64,000 nt of DNA, from the NCBI RefSeq assembly GCF_000426285.1, contig NZ_AUFB01000006.1:186001-250000 (forward strand). The letters run 5' to 3'. This document shows, one piece after another, positions 54,246 to 62,625 of the stretch. The translations under genes were made by a program, and so were the position numbers. Every line of letters starts with the position of its first letter. The stretch's first letter is position 1. Source of the DNA: Rhizobium leucaenae USDA 9039 (lineage in GTDB: Bacteria; Pseudomonadota; Alphaproteobacteria; Rhizobiales; Rhizobiaceae). Below the pieces are notes generated by a model that saw only the letters and a list, made by a program, of their open reading frames with translations, made no database searches and was not told the DNA's origin.

Positions 54246-54348
54246 AGGCGAGGCCGATCGCTTGTCGGGCCTCCAAGAGGGCCTTTGAAAATTGACTTTG
54301 ATAAGCGCCGTTCGCGAGGACGACGGCGATTGACCGGGAGACATCCAA

Positions 54349-55131
54349 ATGAACCGCTTCGAAAACAAGACCGTCGTCATCACTGGAGGTAGCCGGGGCA
54401 TTGGTGCTGCCATCGCAAGGCGCTTTGCGAAAGAGGGTGCAAATCTCGTCGTTTCCGCCAATGAAGAGTCGGTGCACTCCGTCGCCGAGCAGATCAGGAA
54501 GGATGGCGGTAAAGCGATCTCCTTCGTCGGCGACGTCACGGACAAATCAAGCGTAAAGGCTCTTTACGACGCGACGGAAGATGCCTTCGGTTCGGTCGAC
54601 GTTTCGATCCAGAATGCCGGCGTCATTACGATCGCGCGGATCGAAGACATGACCGAAAGCGAGTGGGACAAGGTCATGGCCGTCAACACCAAGGGTGTCT
54701 TCCTGTGCGCGCAGGAAGCGATCCTGCGCATGCGCAAGCATGGTCGCGGCGGACGCATCATCAACACCGCATCGGGACAGGCACGAGACGGCTTCATTTA
54801 CACGCCGCACTATGCCGCCTCGAAGATGGGCGTGGTCGGGATCACCCAAAGCCTCGCCAAGGAAGTCGCCATCGAAAACATAACGGTCAATGCCTTCTGC
54901 CCCGGTATCATCGAGACCGACATGTGGGCCTATAATGATCAGGCCTGGGGTAAGCTCCTCGGCAACTACGCTCCCGGCGAGTTGATGAAGGAGTGGGTCG
55001 AAGGCATTCCGATGAAGCGCGCCGGGTCAGGCGAAGACGTCGCCGGCCTCGTCACCTTTCTCGCGAGCGACGATGCGGCCTACATCACAGGTCAGACGAT
55101 CAATGTCGATGGCGGTCTCATCATGTCCTGA
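54349..55131 (+). CDS. SDR-family oxidoreductase
   Basis: A 260-residue short-chain dehydrogenase of the classical group: TGGSRGIGAAIA, NAGVITIARIEDMTESEWDK, catalytic Ser in NTASGQA and Tyr-Lys in HYAASKMG, ending YITGQTINVDGGLIMS. It is like meso-2,3-butanediol and sugar-alcohol dehydrogenases. It follows the isomerase gene after 103 bases and should belong to the same arm. It may act on a different stereoisomer or carbon from the first SDR. Confidence 0.88.
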   Translation: MNRFENKTVVITGGSRGIGAAIARRFAKEGANLVVSANEESVHSVAEQIRKDGGKAISFVGDVTDKSSVKALYDATEDAFGSVDVSIQNAGVITIARIEDMTESEWDKVMAVNTKGVFLCAQEAILRMRKHGRGGRIINTASGQARDGFIYTPHYAASKMGVVGITQSLAKEVAIENITVNAFCPGIIETDMWAYNDQAWGKLLGNYAPGELMKEWVEGIPMKRAGSGEDVAGLVTFLASDDAAYITGQTINVDGGLIMS

Positions 55132-55240
55132 CTGCGGTCGGTTAGGAGAAACCAACCTGTTCACCGGTTGTGTCGCATAAAAGACAGTGAGAGGGAAACT
55201 GCCCTCTTGCGAAGGGCCATATCGATCGCCTATCTTATCA

Positions 55241-55385
55241 GCGTTCTCAGGGCGGGGTGAAACTCCCCACCGGCGGTATCGAGGCAACTCGGAGCCCGCG
55301 AGCGCCTCCGCAAATCGCGGAGGGTCAGCAGACCCGGTGAGAGGCCGGGGCCGACGGTTAAAGTCCGGATGGAAGAGAGCAACCG
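55241..55385 (+). ncRNA. FMN riboswitch (RFN element)
   Basis: All conserved blocks are visible: AGGGCGGGGTGAAACTCCCC from 55249, ACCGGCGGT, AGCCCGCGAGCGC, GGTCAGCAGACCCGGTGAGA at about 55323-55342, and CCGACGGTTAAAGTCCGGAT. Downstream hairpins (GCGCAAC/GTTGCGC at 55391-55411, GACTTC-GAAA-GAAGTC at 55446-55461) and CCTT/AAGG across the ribB ribosome site (55486-55495) form a likely expression platform. FMN binding should lower ribB translation or transcription. Confidence 0.95.
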
Positions 55386-55503
55386 TGCGAGCGCAACCGA
55401 TGTTGTTGCGCGTCCGCAGGCTTGTTCGCCCAAGGGATAAACAGTGACTTCGAAAGAAGTCTTGGATGCCGCAAAAGCGGCTAACCCTTGAAAGGCAAAG
55501 TGC

Positions 55504-56145
55504 ATGGCAATTTCTAAAATCGAAGATGCAATCGCGGCGATTTCGCGTGGCGAGATCGTTGTTGTCGTTGATGATCAGGATCGGGAAAACGAGGGCGACC
55601 TTGTGATTGCCTCTGATGCCATCACGCCTGCGGCAATTGCCTTCATGATGAACCACGCGCGCGGATTGATCTGCGTCGCCATGGAAGGTGAAAGGCTGGA
55701 TGAGCTCGACATTCCCCTCATGGTTCCGCGCAATACCGAGGTTCTGAAGACCGCCTTCACGGTATCGGTAGACTATATTCCGGAAACGACGACAGGCATT
55801 TCTGCAGCCGATCGCGCGGCGACCGTTCTGGCGCTCGTTACAAAAGGCACGCGGCCTGACGACTTTGCCCGCCCCGGACACATCTTTCCGCTGCGTGCGC
55901 ACCCGGCGGGCGTGCTTGGACGTCCCGGCCATACCGAGGCGGCCGTCGATCTCGCAAGGCTTGCCGGCCACTCTGGATCTGGGGTGATCTGCGAAGTCGC
56001 CAATGACGACGGCACCATGGCGCGGCTTCCGGATCTCGAAAAATTCGCCGAACGTCACGGCCTGCTGCTGGTGACGATCGAAGATTTGATCGCCTACTTG
56101 GCTCGTCAGCGCGATCTGGCGACACCGGCAATGTCCGCCGCCTGA
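55504..56145 (+). CDS. ribB: 3,4-dihydroxy-2-butanone-4-phosphate synthase RibB
   Basis: A 213-residue RibB without a GTP cyclohydrolase II domain. It converts ribulose-5-phosphate to the four-carbon precursor of riboflavin. VVDDQDRENEGDLVIASDA is the metal-binding signature; NHARGLICVAMEGERLDEL, FPLRAHPAGVL and GHTEAAVDLARLAG are conserved. AAGG at 55492-55495, eight bases before ATG 55504, may be paired shut by the riboswitch platform. It follows a pentose or tetrose locus, but has its own control. Confidence 0.95.
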   Translation: MAISKIEDAIAAISRGEIVVVVDDQDRENEGDLVIASDAITPAAIAFMMNHARGLICVAMEGERLDELDIPLMVPRNTEVLKTAFTVSVDYIPETTTGISAADRAATVLALVTKGTRPDDFARPGHIFPLRAHPAGVLGRPGHTEAAVDLARLAGHSGSGVICEVANDDGTMARLPDLEKFAERHGLLLVTIEDLIAYLARQRDLATPAMSAA

Positions 56146-56287
56146 TCGTCAAAGATAGATGCTGGCAGGGGCGCCCCCAATACCGGGCGCGCCATGCCCA
56201 CATAGCATTCCAGACCTCCGCGGAGCCGGCCGTGAATGGAGCGAGAGGCGTATCTGACACCCCTCGCCCCGTAGCCAGTCCGGCCCC

Positions 56288-56518
56288 TTACCATGCCCGG
56301 AAATTCCAAACAGGAAATCCGGAGGTTTCTTCACCATCCGGAAGGCCGATATCCTGGCGCATGCGGTTGGAGAGCTGAGAGGTATGATTTACCGTTTGCT
56401 GATGCCTCCATACGGCGAGGAACAACGCAAACGCGGTCTTCCGGACGCCGAATTTCAGGCAGAGTTCATCGACTGTCGCCGCAAGAGTGTCGGCAACCAA
56501 AGATTGTGCTTCGCGCAT
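56288..56518 (-). CDS. DUF1127 (YjiS-like) small protein
   Basis: A 76-residue protein; LFLAVWRHQQTVNHTSQLSN then RMRQDIGL is the DUF1127 core with the usual Arg and DIGL end. ATG 56518 is chosen because GGAAAG stands five bases upstream. DUF1127 proteins in alphaproteobacteria are linked to RNA binding, phosphate and carbon control; function here unknown. Its C-terminal extension EETSGFPVWNFRAW is longer than usual. Confidence 0.75.
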   Translation of the reverse strand: MREAQSLVADTLAATVDELCLKFGVRKTAFALFLAVWRHQQTVNHTSQLSNRMRQDIGLPDGEETSGFPVWNFRAW

Positions 56519-56667
56519 AGTTTCTTTCCCGGCGCAACGATGCAGCCGAGTCCTTTCGACGGTCAAAAGACGTGCGAATACCGACGCGGAAATGCGAACG
56601 ATCGCTCCGGTAACCGGTCACGTCAAGGTAACGAGAAAAATGCTAAACGGGCAGAGAATCCGAGGGC

Positions 56668-56772
56668 TTAGTAGCCTGGATGCCATTGATGGCCGGGATT
56701 CGACGCGCATCGCATCGACACCACCACGGCCACTCCGCCAGAGAAGCGATTAAACATGAGAATAGATTTCAT
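56668..56772 (-). CDS. Small hypothetical peptide, 34 residues
   Basis: MKSILMFNRFSGGVAVVVSM and a short His/Trp-containing tail. GGAGG lies six bases before ATG 56772, an excellent ribosome site. The hydrophobic start could be a membrane or export segment. Not recognised; ribosome site is the main support. Confidence 0.4.
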   Translation of the reverse strand: MKSILMFNRFSGGVAVVVSMRCASNPGHQWHPGY

Positions 56773-57061
56773 TTCACGCCTCCTCTGATTTGATTGCGGA
56801 TGCGGCTATGTTACACGAGATCCGCTAATCGGCAAGCATACAATTTCACATTGTAGAATATCAGCGGAAAATCGTTGCAAGAATGCAACACCATCGCCAC
56901 ATGCTCGGGCTTTGACTCGCTGTCATCTGCCCGCTCCATTCAGCGGCAAATCACCCGCTCGGCAGGCACTATACTTGACCACGCATTATCCTTGCCTCTT
57001 TAGTGCAAGATGTTTCGGCGGTTCGTGAAGGGAAGACACGGACGAAATCGGCCGGGAAACC

Positions 57062-58462
57062 GTGGAGGATCATCTCTTGTCGCTAAGGCACCAGATCATT
57101 GCGCTGGCGATCATTCCGCTTGTGGTCGCGATCCTGGCGATCACGAGTTTCATCACCTGGCAGTCGGCGAACCTCACGCAAGTCAATATCGCGACCTTCG
57201 AGCAGAACATGCTGAAGTCCAAGGAAACCGAAATCCTCAACCTGACCCATCTTGCCGTTTCGGCGATCCAGGCGACCTATGGAGATGCTGCGGCGGACGA
57301 TCAGGCCGCCAAGGAAAAGGTTGCGGCGATCCTCGCTTCGCTCGACTACGGCAAGGATGGATATTTCTTTGTCTACGACTATGACGGAAACAATATCGTC
57401 CATCCGCGCCAGAGCTTCCGGCCAGGCCGCAACTGGCTCGATCTGACCGATCCGAACGGAGACAAGGTGATCGCCGAGTTGATTGCGACGGCAAAGGCGG
57501 GCGGTGGCCTGCACCAATACGAGTGGCAAAAGCCATCCAGCGGCCAGGTGGCCGACAAGCTGTCCTTCGTCGTCGGCCTTGACAAGTGGCGCTGGGTCCT
57601 CGGAACCGGCGTCTATCTCGACGACGTCTATGCGCAGACAGCGGCGGCAAATGCCAGCATGCGCGCCAGCATCAAAAGCACCTTTATCATCGTGGCGATG
57701 ATTGCCGTTCCTGCCGTCATCGTCGTCTTCACCACCTGCATGCTGCTTACCTTTCATGAGCGGCGCATGGCCGACGGCAGGCTCAAGGAGCTGACCCAAC
57801 GGGTTATCGACACGCAGGAGGAGGAACGCGCCCGGCTTGCCCGCGAGCTGCATGACGGTGTTTCGCAAAACCTCGTCGGCGTCCGCTATGCCATGGATCT
57901 CGCCGGCCGGAAGGTCAGGACCGACGTCAACGATGCAGCCCTCACGATCGAGCGCGGCGTAGAGGCATTGAACGGCGCGATCAAGGAGATTCGGCGGCTG
58001 TCCCACGATCTCCGTCCGCGCGTGCTCGACGACATGGGTCTGACCGCGGCACTTGAGGCTTTGTGCCATAACTTTCAGGAGCGGAGCGGGATTGCGACCG
58101 AAATCGAAGCGTCCGGTTTCGTCGATCGGCTCAGGCCGGAGGCCAGCACGGCTCTTTATCGCGTTGCCCAGGAGGCGTTCAACAATGTCGAGCGTCATTC
58201 CGGTGCAAGCCGCCTTGCGGTCAGGCTCTGGAGTGACGGCGGGCGAGCGCGCATGATCATTTCCGACAATGGCACGGGCTTTGGCGATCCCAAATCGGCA
58301 GATGCCGGCGGGCGTGGCCTGGGTCTTCGCAACATGCAGGAGCGAATGGCCCATTTCCGCGGCCTGCTTCTGATCGACAGCACGGTCGCCGGCACGACGC
58401 TGACGGCGATGATGCCGAAATCGGCCAATCTGCAGCCCGGCGATCAGGTCGAAGCCGCATGA
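57062..58462 (+). CDS. mctS: Sensor histidine kinase MctS-like (sCache, HisKA_3)
   Basis: A 466-residue NarX/DegS-type membrane kinase. Helix at about 11-33, periplasmic sCache_2 sensor at about 35-200 (DYGKDGYFFVYDYDGNNIVH), helix at about 206-230, H264 in RLARELHDGVSQNLVGV and ATPase GLGLRNMQERM. The setting (LuxR-type regulator, DUF3311, MctP symporter) matches MctSR, which controls monocarboxylate uptake in Rhizobium leguminosarum; the sCache domain likely binds a carboxylate. GTG 57062 is listed; TTG 57077, with GGAGG eight bases upstream, is an equally good start. Confidence 0.88.
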   Translation: MEDHLLSLRHQIIALAIIPLVVAILAITSFITWQSANLTQVNIATFEQNMLKSKETEILNLTHLAVSAIQATYGDAAADDQAAKEKVAAILASLDYGKDGYFFVYDYDGNNIVHPRQSFRPGRNWLDLTDPNGDKVIAELIATAKAGGGLHQYEWQKPSSGQVADKLSFVVGLDKWRWVLGTGVYLDDVYAQTAAANASMRASIKSTFIIVAMIAVPAVIVVFTTCMLLTFHERRMADGRLKELTQRVIDTQEEERARLARELHDGVSQNLVGVRYAMDLAGRKVRTDVNDAALTIERGVEALNGAIKEIRRLSHDLRPRVLDDMGLTAALEALCHNFQERSGIATEIEASGFVDRLRPEASTALYRVAQEAFNNVERHSGASRLAVRLWSDGGRARMIISDNGTGFGDPKSADAGGRGLGLRNMQERMAHFRGLLLIDSTVAGTTLTAMMPKSANLQPGDQVEAA

Positions 58463-59103
58463 CCGAGCGTCCCAGAATCAAGGTGCTGCTGATCGACAAC
58501 CACCCGCTGGTGATCGACGGACTAAAGGCTGTGCTCGACACATACGACCACATCGACGTCGTAGGAACGGCAGGTCTCGCACAGGCCGGCCTGGACATCG
58601 GCCGCGACACGCGCCCCGAGGTCGTGCTGATGGACATCAACATGCCGAAGCTGAACGGGATCGACGCCATCGAACTCTTTCGAAGCGAATTGCCCGAGAC
58701 AAGGGTTGTCATGCTCTCGATGCATGATAGCCGGGAATACATCTCATCCTCCGTGATGCGTGGCGCCGCCGGTTACATCCTCAAGGATGTCTCGACCGAC
58801 GAAATCGTTTCGGCCATCGAGACGGTTGCTCAGGGCGGAACATACTTCTCGTCCGGTGTCGTCGACGTGCTCATGGAGCGAAAGGGCGGAGATGATACGG
58901 ATCCCCTGACGCCGCGCGAGCGCGATGTCCTCGGCCTCATCGTTTCCGGAAGCAGCAACAAGGAGATGGCCGAGGCGCTCGGCATCACGCCCGCCACGGC
59001 CGAAACGCACCGCAAGAACGTCAAGAAGAAGCTCAACATCGCGACGACCGCGGGGCTCATCCGCTATGCGCTCGATCATGGGATCAGTCTCAAAACGCGA
59101 TGA
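58459..59103 (+). CDS. mctR: NarL/LuxR-family response regulator MctR-like
   Basis: A 214-residue regulator: receiver at 1-125 with D59 in EVVLMDINMPK, and LuxR-type helix-turn-helix at about 148-208 (LTPRERDVLGLIVSGSSNKE, GITPATAETHRKNVKKKL). It overlaps the kinase stop by four bases (ATGA) and should be its partner. A NarL-type palindrome lies eight bases after its stop, upstream of the transporter genes it probably activates. Confidence 0.9.
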   Translation: MTERPRIKVLLIDNHPLVIDGLKAVLDTYDHIDVVGTAGLAQAGLDIGRDTRPEVVLMDINMPKLNGIDAIELFRSELPETRVVMLSMHDSREYISSSVMRGAAGYILKDVSTDEIVSAIETVAQGGTYFSSGVVDVLMERKGGDDTDPLTPRERDVLGLIVSGSSNKEMAEALGITPATAETHRKNVKKKLNIATTAGLIRYALDHGISLKTR

Positions 59104-59110
59104 ATCGCGC

Positions 59111-59130
59111 CCTACCCACTTCTGGGTAGG
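59111..59130. promoter_or_regulatory. NarL-type 7-2-7 palindrome, likely MctR site
   Basis: CCTACCCA-CTTC-TGGGTAGG, a perfect 8-bp inverted repeat. Read as heptamers it is TACCCAC-TT-CTGGGTA, the 7-2-7 layout used by NarL/NarP-like regulators. It stands about 245 bases before the DUF3311-mctP start. It could also fold as a short hairpin after mctR. Confidence 0.6.
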
Positions 59131-59373
59131 CCTCACCATTTCACTCCTCCAGCCATCTTGTCTGACGAAAACCGTCGCCATAGGACTTCACTGCGGCTTG
59201 CTGGAGGGCGAGCCGTTGGGAGGATTTCAGATGCACTACGTCTGCTTCCGTTCAGCCGGGACACTGGCTGCGACGGCACGAACGAGTTTGCCTCGGCTAG
59301 CGCCTGATACGCGCAACCTTCCACGCTGATAACCGCAACTTGCCGCCACCTGTGGCGCCGGAAGGTATCCGAC

Positions 59374-59571
59374 ATGGAAAAACCACGAAGCAAGGCAGCG
59401 CTCTGGCTGCTCGTCATTCCCTATATCGGCCTGCTCTGGCCATCCCTTTACAATACCCGCGAGCCGGCCTTGTTCGGTTTTCCCTTCTTCTACTGGTACC
59501 AGCTCGCCTGGGTGCCGATCACCGCCTTCCTGACCTTTATCGCCTATCGGAGCGTGCGCCATGACGACTGA
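59374..59571 (+). CDS. DUF3311 small membrane protein
   Basis: A 65-residue protein with two hydrophobic helices (ALWLLVIPYIGLLWPSLYN and WYQLAWVPITAFLTFIAYRS). DUF3311 proteins are regularly coded just before SSS-family symporters and are probably accessory subunits. The gene overlaps the mctP start by 11 bases. Confidence 0.88.
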   Translation: MEKPRSKAALWLLVIPYIGLLWPSLYNTREPALFGFPFFYWYQLAWVPITAFLTFIAYRSVRHDD

Positions 59572-61036
59572 CATCGACAGCACGGCGCTTGCCGTCTTCC
59601 TCTTCTTCTTCGCGCTCGTAACGATTTTGGGCTTCGTTGCGTCCCGCTGGCGCAAACCAGCCACGCTTGCGCATATCGACGAATGGGGCCTGGGTGGTCG
59701 AAGCTTCGGGACCTGGATCACCTGGTTCCTGGTCGGCGGCGACTTCTACACAGCCTATACGGTGATCGCCGTTCCGGCGCTTGTCTATACGGTCGGTGCC
59801 TATGGCTTCTTTGCCCTGCCTTATACCATCGTCGTCTATCCCTTCGTGTTCATGGTGATGCCGGTTCTCTGGAAGCGTGCAAGGGATTTCGGTTACGTAA
59901 CCGCCGGTGACGTCGTGCATGGCCAGTATGGTTCACGCGCGCTCGAACTCGCCGTTGCGGCAACCGGTGTCATTGCGACCATGCCCTATATCGCTCTGCA
60001 GCTCATCGGCATGACCGCGGTCCTGAAGGCGCTTGGGCTGCACGGCGAACTGCCGCTGGCGATCGCCTTTATCGTGCTCGCACTTTACACCTATTCGGCC
60101 GGCCTGCGCGCCCCGGCATTGATCGCCTTCGTCAAGGACATCATGATCTATGTCGTGGTGATCGCTGCCGTGGCGCTCATTCCCTCAAAACTCGGCGGCT
60201 ACGCCAATGTGTTCGCTGCAGCCGATGCCGCATTCCAGGCCAAGGGATCGGGAAATCTGCTCCTGGGCGGTAATCAATATGTCGCCTACGCAACCCTCGC
60301 CTTGGGCTCGGCTCTCGCCGCCTTCATGTATCCGCATACGCTGACCGGAATCTTCGCCTCGAACAGCGGCAAGACGATCCGCAAGAATGCCGTCCTGCTG
60401 CCCGCCTATACGCTGCTGCTCGGCCTTCTCGCCCTGCTCGGCTATATGGGCCATGCCGCCGGCCTGAAACTCGATAGCCCCAATGACGTCGTGCCGGCCT
60501 TGTTCAAGACGCTGTTCTCGGGCTGGTTTGCCGGCTTCGCCTTCGCGGCAATCGCAATCGGCGCCTTGGTTCCGGCGGCGGTGATGAGCATTGGCGCCGC
60601 CAATCTCTTCACCCGCAATTTCTGGAAGGCCTATGTCGATCCAAAGGTGAGCAGCGCAGGCGAAGCCAAGGTGGCCAAGATCACCTCGCTCGTGGTCAAG
60701 GTGGGTGCCCTGCTGGTCATCATCTTCCTGCCGACGCAGTTTGCGCTCGACCTGCAATTGCTGGGCGGCATCTGGATCCTGCAGACGCTGCCGGCGCTGG
60801 TTTTCGGCCTCTATACGAACTGGTTCCGCGCGCCGGGCTTGCTTGCCGGCTGGTTCGTCGGCTTCACCGGTGGCACCTTCCTCGTCTGGGATGCCGGCTG
60901 GAAGCCTTTGCACCTGATCAGCCTCGGCGGAGAACCCTTCACCGTCTACACCGGACTGCTTGCGCTTGCGGCAAACATCGCCGTCGCGGTCGTGGTCAAT
61001 GCCGTCGTGCCGGCAAGGACCGCGGCGCGGGCTTGA
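59561..61036 (+). CDS. mctP: Sodium:solute symporter, monocarboxylate permease MctP
   Basis: A 491-residue SSS-family permease with about 13 membrane helices. EWGLGGRSFGTWITWFLVGG and YTAYTVIAVPALVYTVGAYG at the start, TLALGSALAAFMYPHTLTGI and FAAIAIGALVPAAVMSIGAA in the core. Together with MctS/MctR upstream this is the rhizobial system for lactate, pyruvate, propionate and alanine uptake (known from R. leguminosarum). Overlap with DUF3311 implies coupled translation. Confidence 0.92.
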   Translation: MTTDIDSTALAVFLFFFALVTILGFVASRWRKPATLAHIDEWGLGGRSFGTWITWFLVGGDFYTAYTVIAVPALVYTVGAYGFFALPYTIVVYPFVFMVMPVLWKRARDFGYVTAGDVVHGQYGSRALELAVAATGVIATMPYIALQLIGMTAVLKALGLHGELPLAIAFIVLALYTYSAGLRAPALIAFVKDIMIYVVVIAAVALIPSKLGGYANVFAAADAAFQAKGSGNLLLGGNQYVAYATLALGSALAAFMYPHTLTGIFASNSGKTIRKNAVLLPAYTLLLGLLALLGYMGHAAGLKLDSPNDVVPALFKTLFSGWFAGFAFAAIAIGALVPAAVMSIGAANLFTRNFWKAYVDPKVSSAGEAKVAKITSLVVKVGALLVIIFLPTQFALDLQLLGGIWILQTLPALVFGLYTNWFRAPGLLAGWFVGFTGGTFLVWDAGWKPLHLISLGGEPFTVYTGLLALAANIAVAVVVNAVVPARTAARA

Positions 61037-61046
61037 AACAAGACCA

Positions 61047-61082
61047 GCAGAGGGCCGCGATGTTGCGGTCCTCTGCTCTTTC
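61047..61082 (+). terminator. Terminator after mctP
   Basis: GCAGAGGGCCGC (61047-61058) pairs with GCGGTCCTCTGC (61065-61076), eleven Watson-Crick pairs and one G-T, followed by TCTTTC. Confidence 0.75.
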
Positions 61083-61225
61083 ACATTGGCATGCGCGAAA
61101 TTGTCATACTAATATCCAGAATCCGCACACATATACAATTTGCGCAGGGAATAGCAGGGCGACAGCACGCTTTCCTCAGAACCATGTCAGAATGCGCAAA
61201 AGATTAACCTTCCTCGGTACGTCAT

Positions 61226-61256
61226 CGTCACCATTATTTTTATGAAATAAGTGACG
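61226..61256 (+). promoter_or_regulatory. Hairpin directly upstream of the Tad/vWA gene
   Basis: CGTCAC + TTATTT (61226-61239, two bases bulged) pairs with AAATAA + GTGACG (61245-61256). It ends eight bases before the TTG start at 61264 and touches the GGTGG ribosome site, so it may gate translation. Confidence 0.45.
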
Positions 61257-61263
61257 GTGGTTT

Positions 61264-62625
61264 TTGAGCTCGGGTTTTTCATATTCGCTTAGTCGGCTCG
61301 TCGAAACCCTTCGTGGTCTGCGAAGAGACACAGGCGGCAACGTCGCCATCGTTGTTGCCCTCACCATGGTGCCTATGATCCTCGCCGTCGGCGCGAGCTT
61401 CGACTACATCCGCGCCTATAATGTCAGGCAGAGTATGCAGAGCGATCTTGACGCGGCTTTGATCGCCGCCGTCAAACAGATCGACACCGATGACTCTGAC
61501 GCTCTCAAGCAAAAGGTGTCCGACTGGTTCCATGCACAGGTGGAAAGCAGCTATTCGCTCGGCGACATCGAGATCGACACGACCAACCATCGCATAACGG
61601 CAACGGCGAGCGGCACTGTTCCGACGACTTTGATGCAGCTCGCGAATATCGCGACTGTTCCCGTCAGCGTGGAAAGTGCCGTCGAAGGACCAGCCACATC
61701 CTATCTCAACGTCTACATCGTGATCGACAAATCCCCGTCGATGCTCCTGGCAGCAACGACGGCAGGCCAGCAGGCCATGTATTCCGGCATCGGATGCCAA
61801 TTTGCCTGCCACACGGGCGACGCGCACACTGTCAGCGGTAAGTCTTACGCCAACAACTACGAATATAGCACCGCAAAGAGTATAAAACTGCGCGCCGACG
61901 TTGCCGTGGACGCAGTCAGCGAAGTGCTCGATATGATCGATAGGTCCGACAGCAGTCATGCGCGCATTAAAGTCGGACTATACAGCTTGGGTGACACAGC
62001 TACGGAAGTTCTGGCTCCGACGCTGGATACCGCGACTGCACACAAGCGCCTGGTTGACGACAGTTACGGCCTCACAAGCGCAAGCTCGACGACCTATACC
62101 TATTTTGACGTCTCCTTGACCGCGCTGAAGAAGATGGTCGGGACTGGTGGCGATGGCACCTCCTCGTCCAAACCGCTCAAACTGGTTCTTCTGCTGACGG
62201 ACGGCGTCCAGTCACAGCGCGAGTGGGTAATCAACGGAGTGACATGGAACGGTAGCAAGGCCGTTTCCGGGTCATACTGGAACAAGGTGGCGCCGCTTAA
62301 TCCAGATTGGTGTGCCTACATCAAGAACCAGTCCGCCACCATGGCGGTTCTTTATACCGAATATCTGCCGATCACCACGGACTGGGGTTACAACGCAACT
62401 GTCGGCTCGACCATGGCGAGCGCCAAGTGGAAGAGCACTTGGGGCGGCACCATGGATAGCGGCGTATCGACCAGCATCACGCGACGAGACTACATCCCCT
62501 ATGCGCTTGCCGACTGCGCATCTTCCAAGAGCCTGTTTATTTCTGCGTCGTCCTCGGCAGACATCACGGCAGGCCTGTCAGCGCTTTTCACTCAGTATCT
62601 CACATCCGTCCGGCTGACCCAATGA
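61264..62625 (+). CDS. TadG-like pilus protein with von Willebrand A domain
   Basis: A 453-residue protein. An N-terminal TadE/G helix (GGNVAIVVALTMVPMILAVG) anchors it. After about 150 residues comes a vWA domain with MIDAS residues DKSPS in YIVIDKSPSM and the later Asp in LVLLLTDGVQS. It should sit in the inner membrane facing the periplasm and help Flp/Tad pilus assembly. The start is TTG 61264; the hairpin before it may control its use. The next gene starts in its stop (ATGA). Confidence 0.85.
   Translation: MSSGFSYSLSRLVETLRGLRRDTGGNVAIVVALTMVPMILAVGASFDYIRAYNVRQSMQSDLDAALIAAVKQIDTDDSDALKQKVSDWFHAQVESSYSLGDIEIDTTNHRITATASGTVPTTLMQLANIATVPVSVESAVEGPATSYLNVYIVIDKSPSMLLAATTAGQQAMYSGIGCQFACHTGDAHTVSGKSYANNYEYSTAKSIKLRADVAVDAVSEVLDMIDRSDSSHARIKVGLYSLGDTATEVLAPTLDTATAHKRLVDDSYGLTSASSTTYTYFDVSLTALKKMVGTGGDGTSSSKPLKLVLLLTDGVQSQREWVINGVTWNGSKAVSGSYWNKVAPLNPDWCAYIKNQSATMAVLYTEYLPITTDWGYNATVGSTMASAKWKSTWGGTMDSGVSTSITRRDYIPYALADCASSKSLFISASSSADITAGLSALFTQYLTSVRLTQ

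Noticed and set aside
55504..56145. ribB as part of the polyol operon
   Set aside because: An FMN riboswitch with its own platform lies in the gap, so it is treated as a separate unit.
57083..58354. Long minus-strand frame of 423 codons
   Set aside because: Mirror of the MctS-like kinase; its composition (many Arg, Asp, His) is that of an antisense frame.
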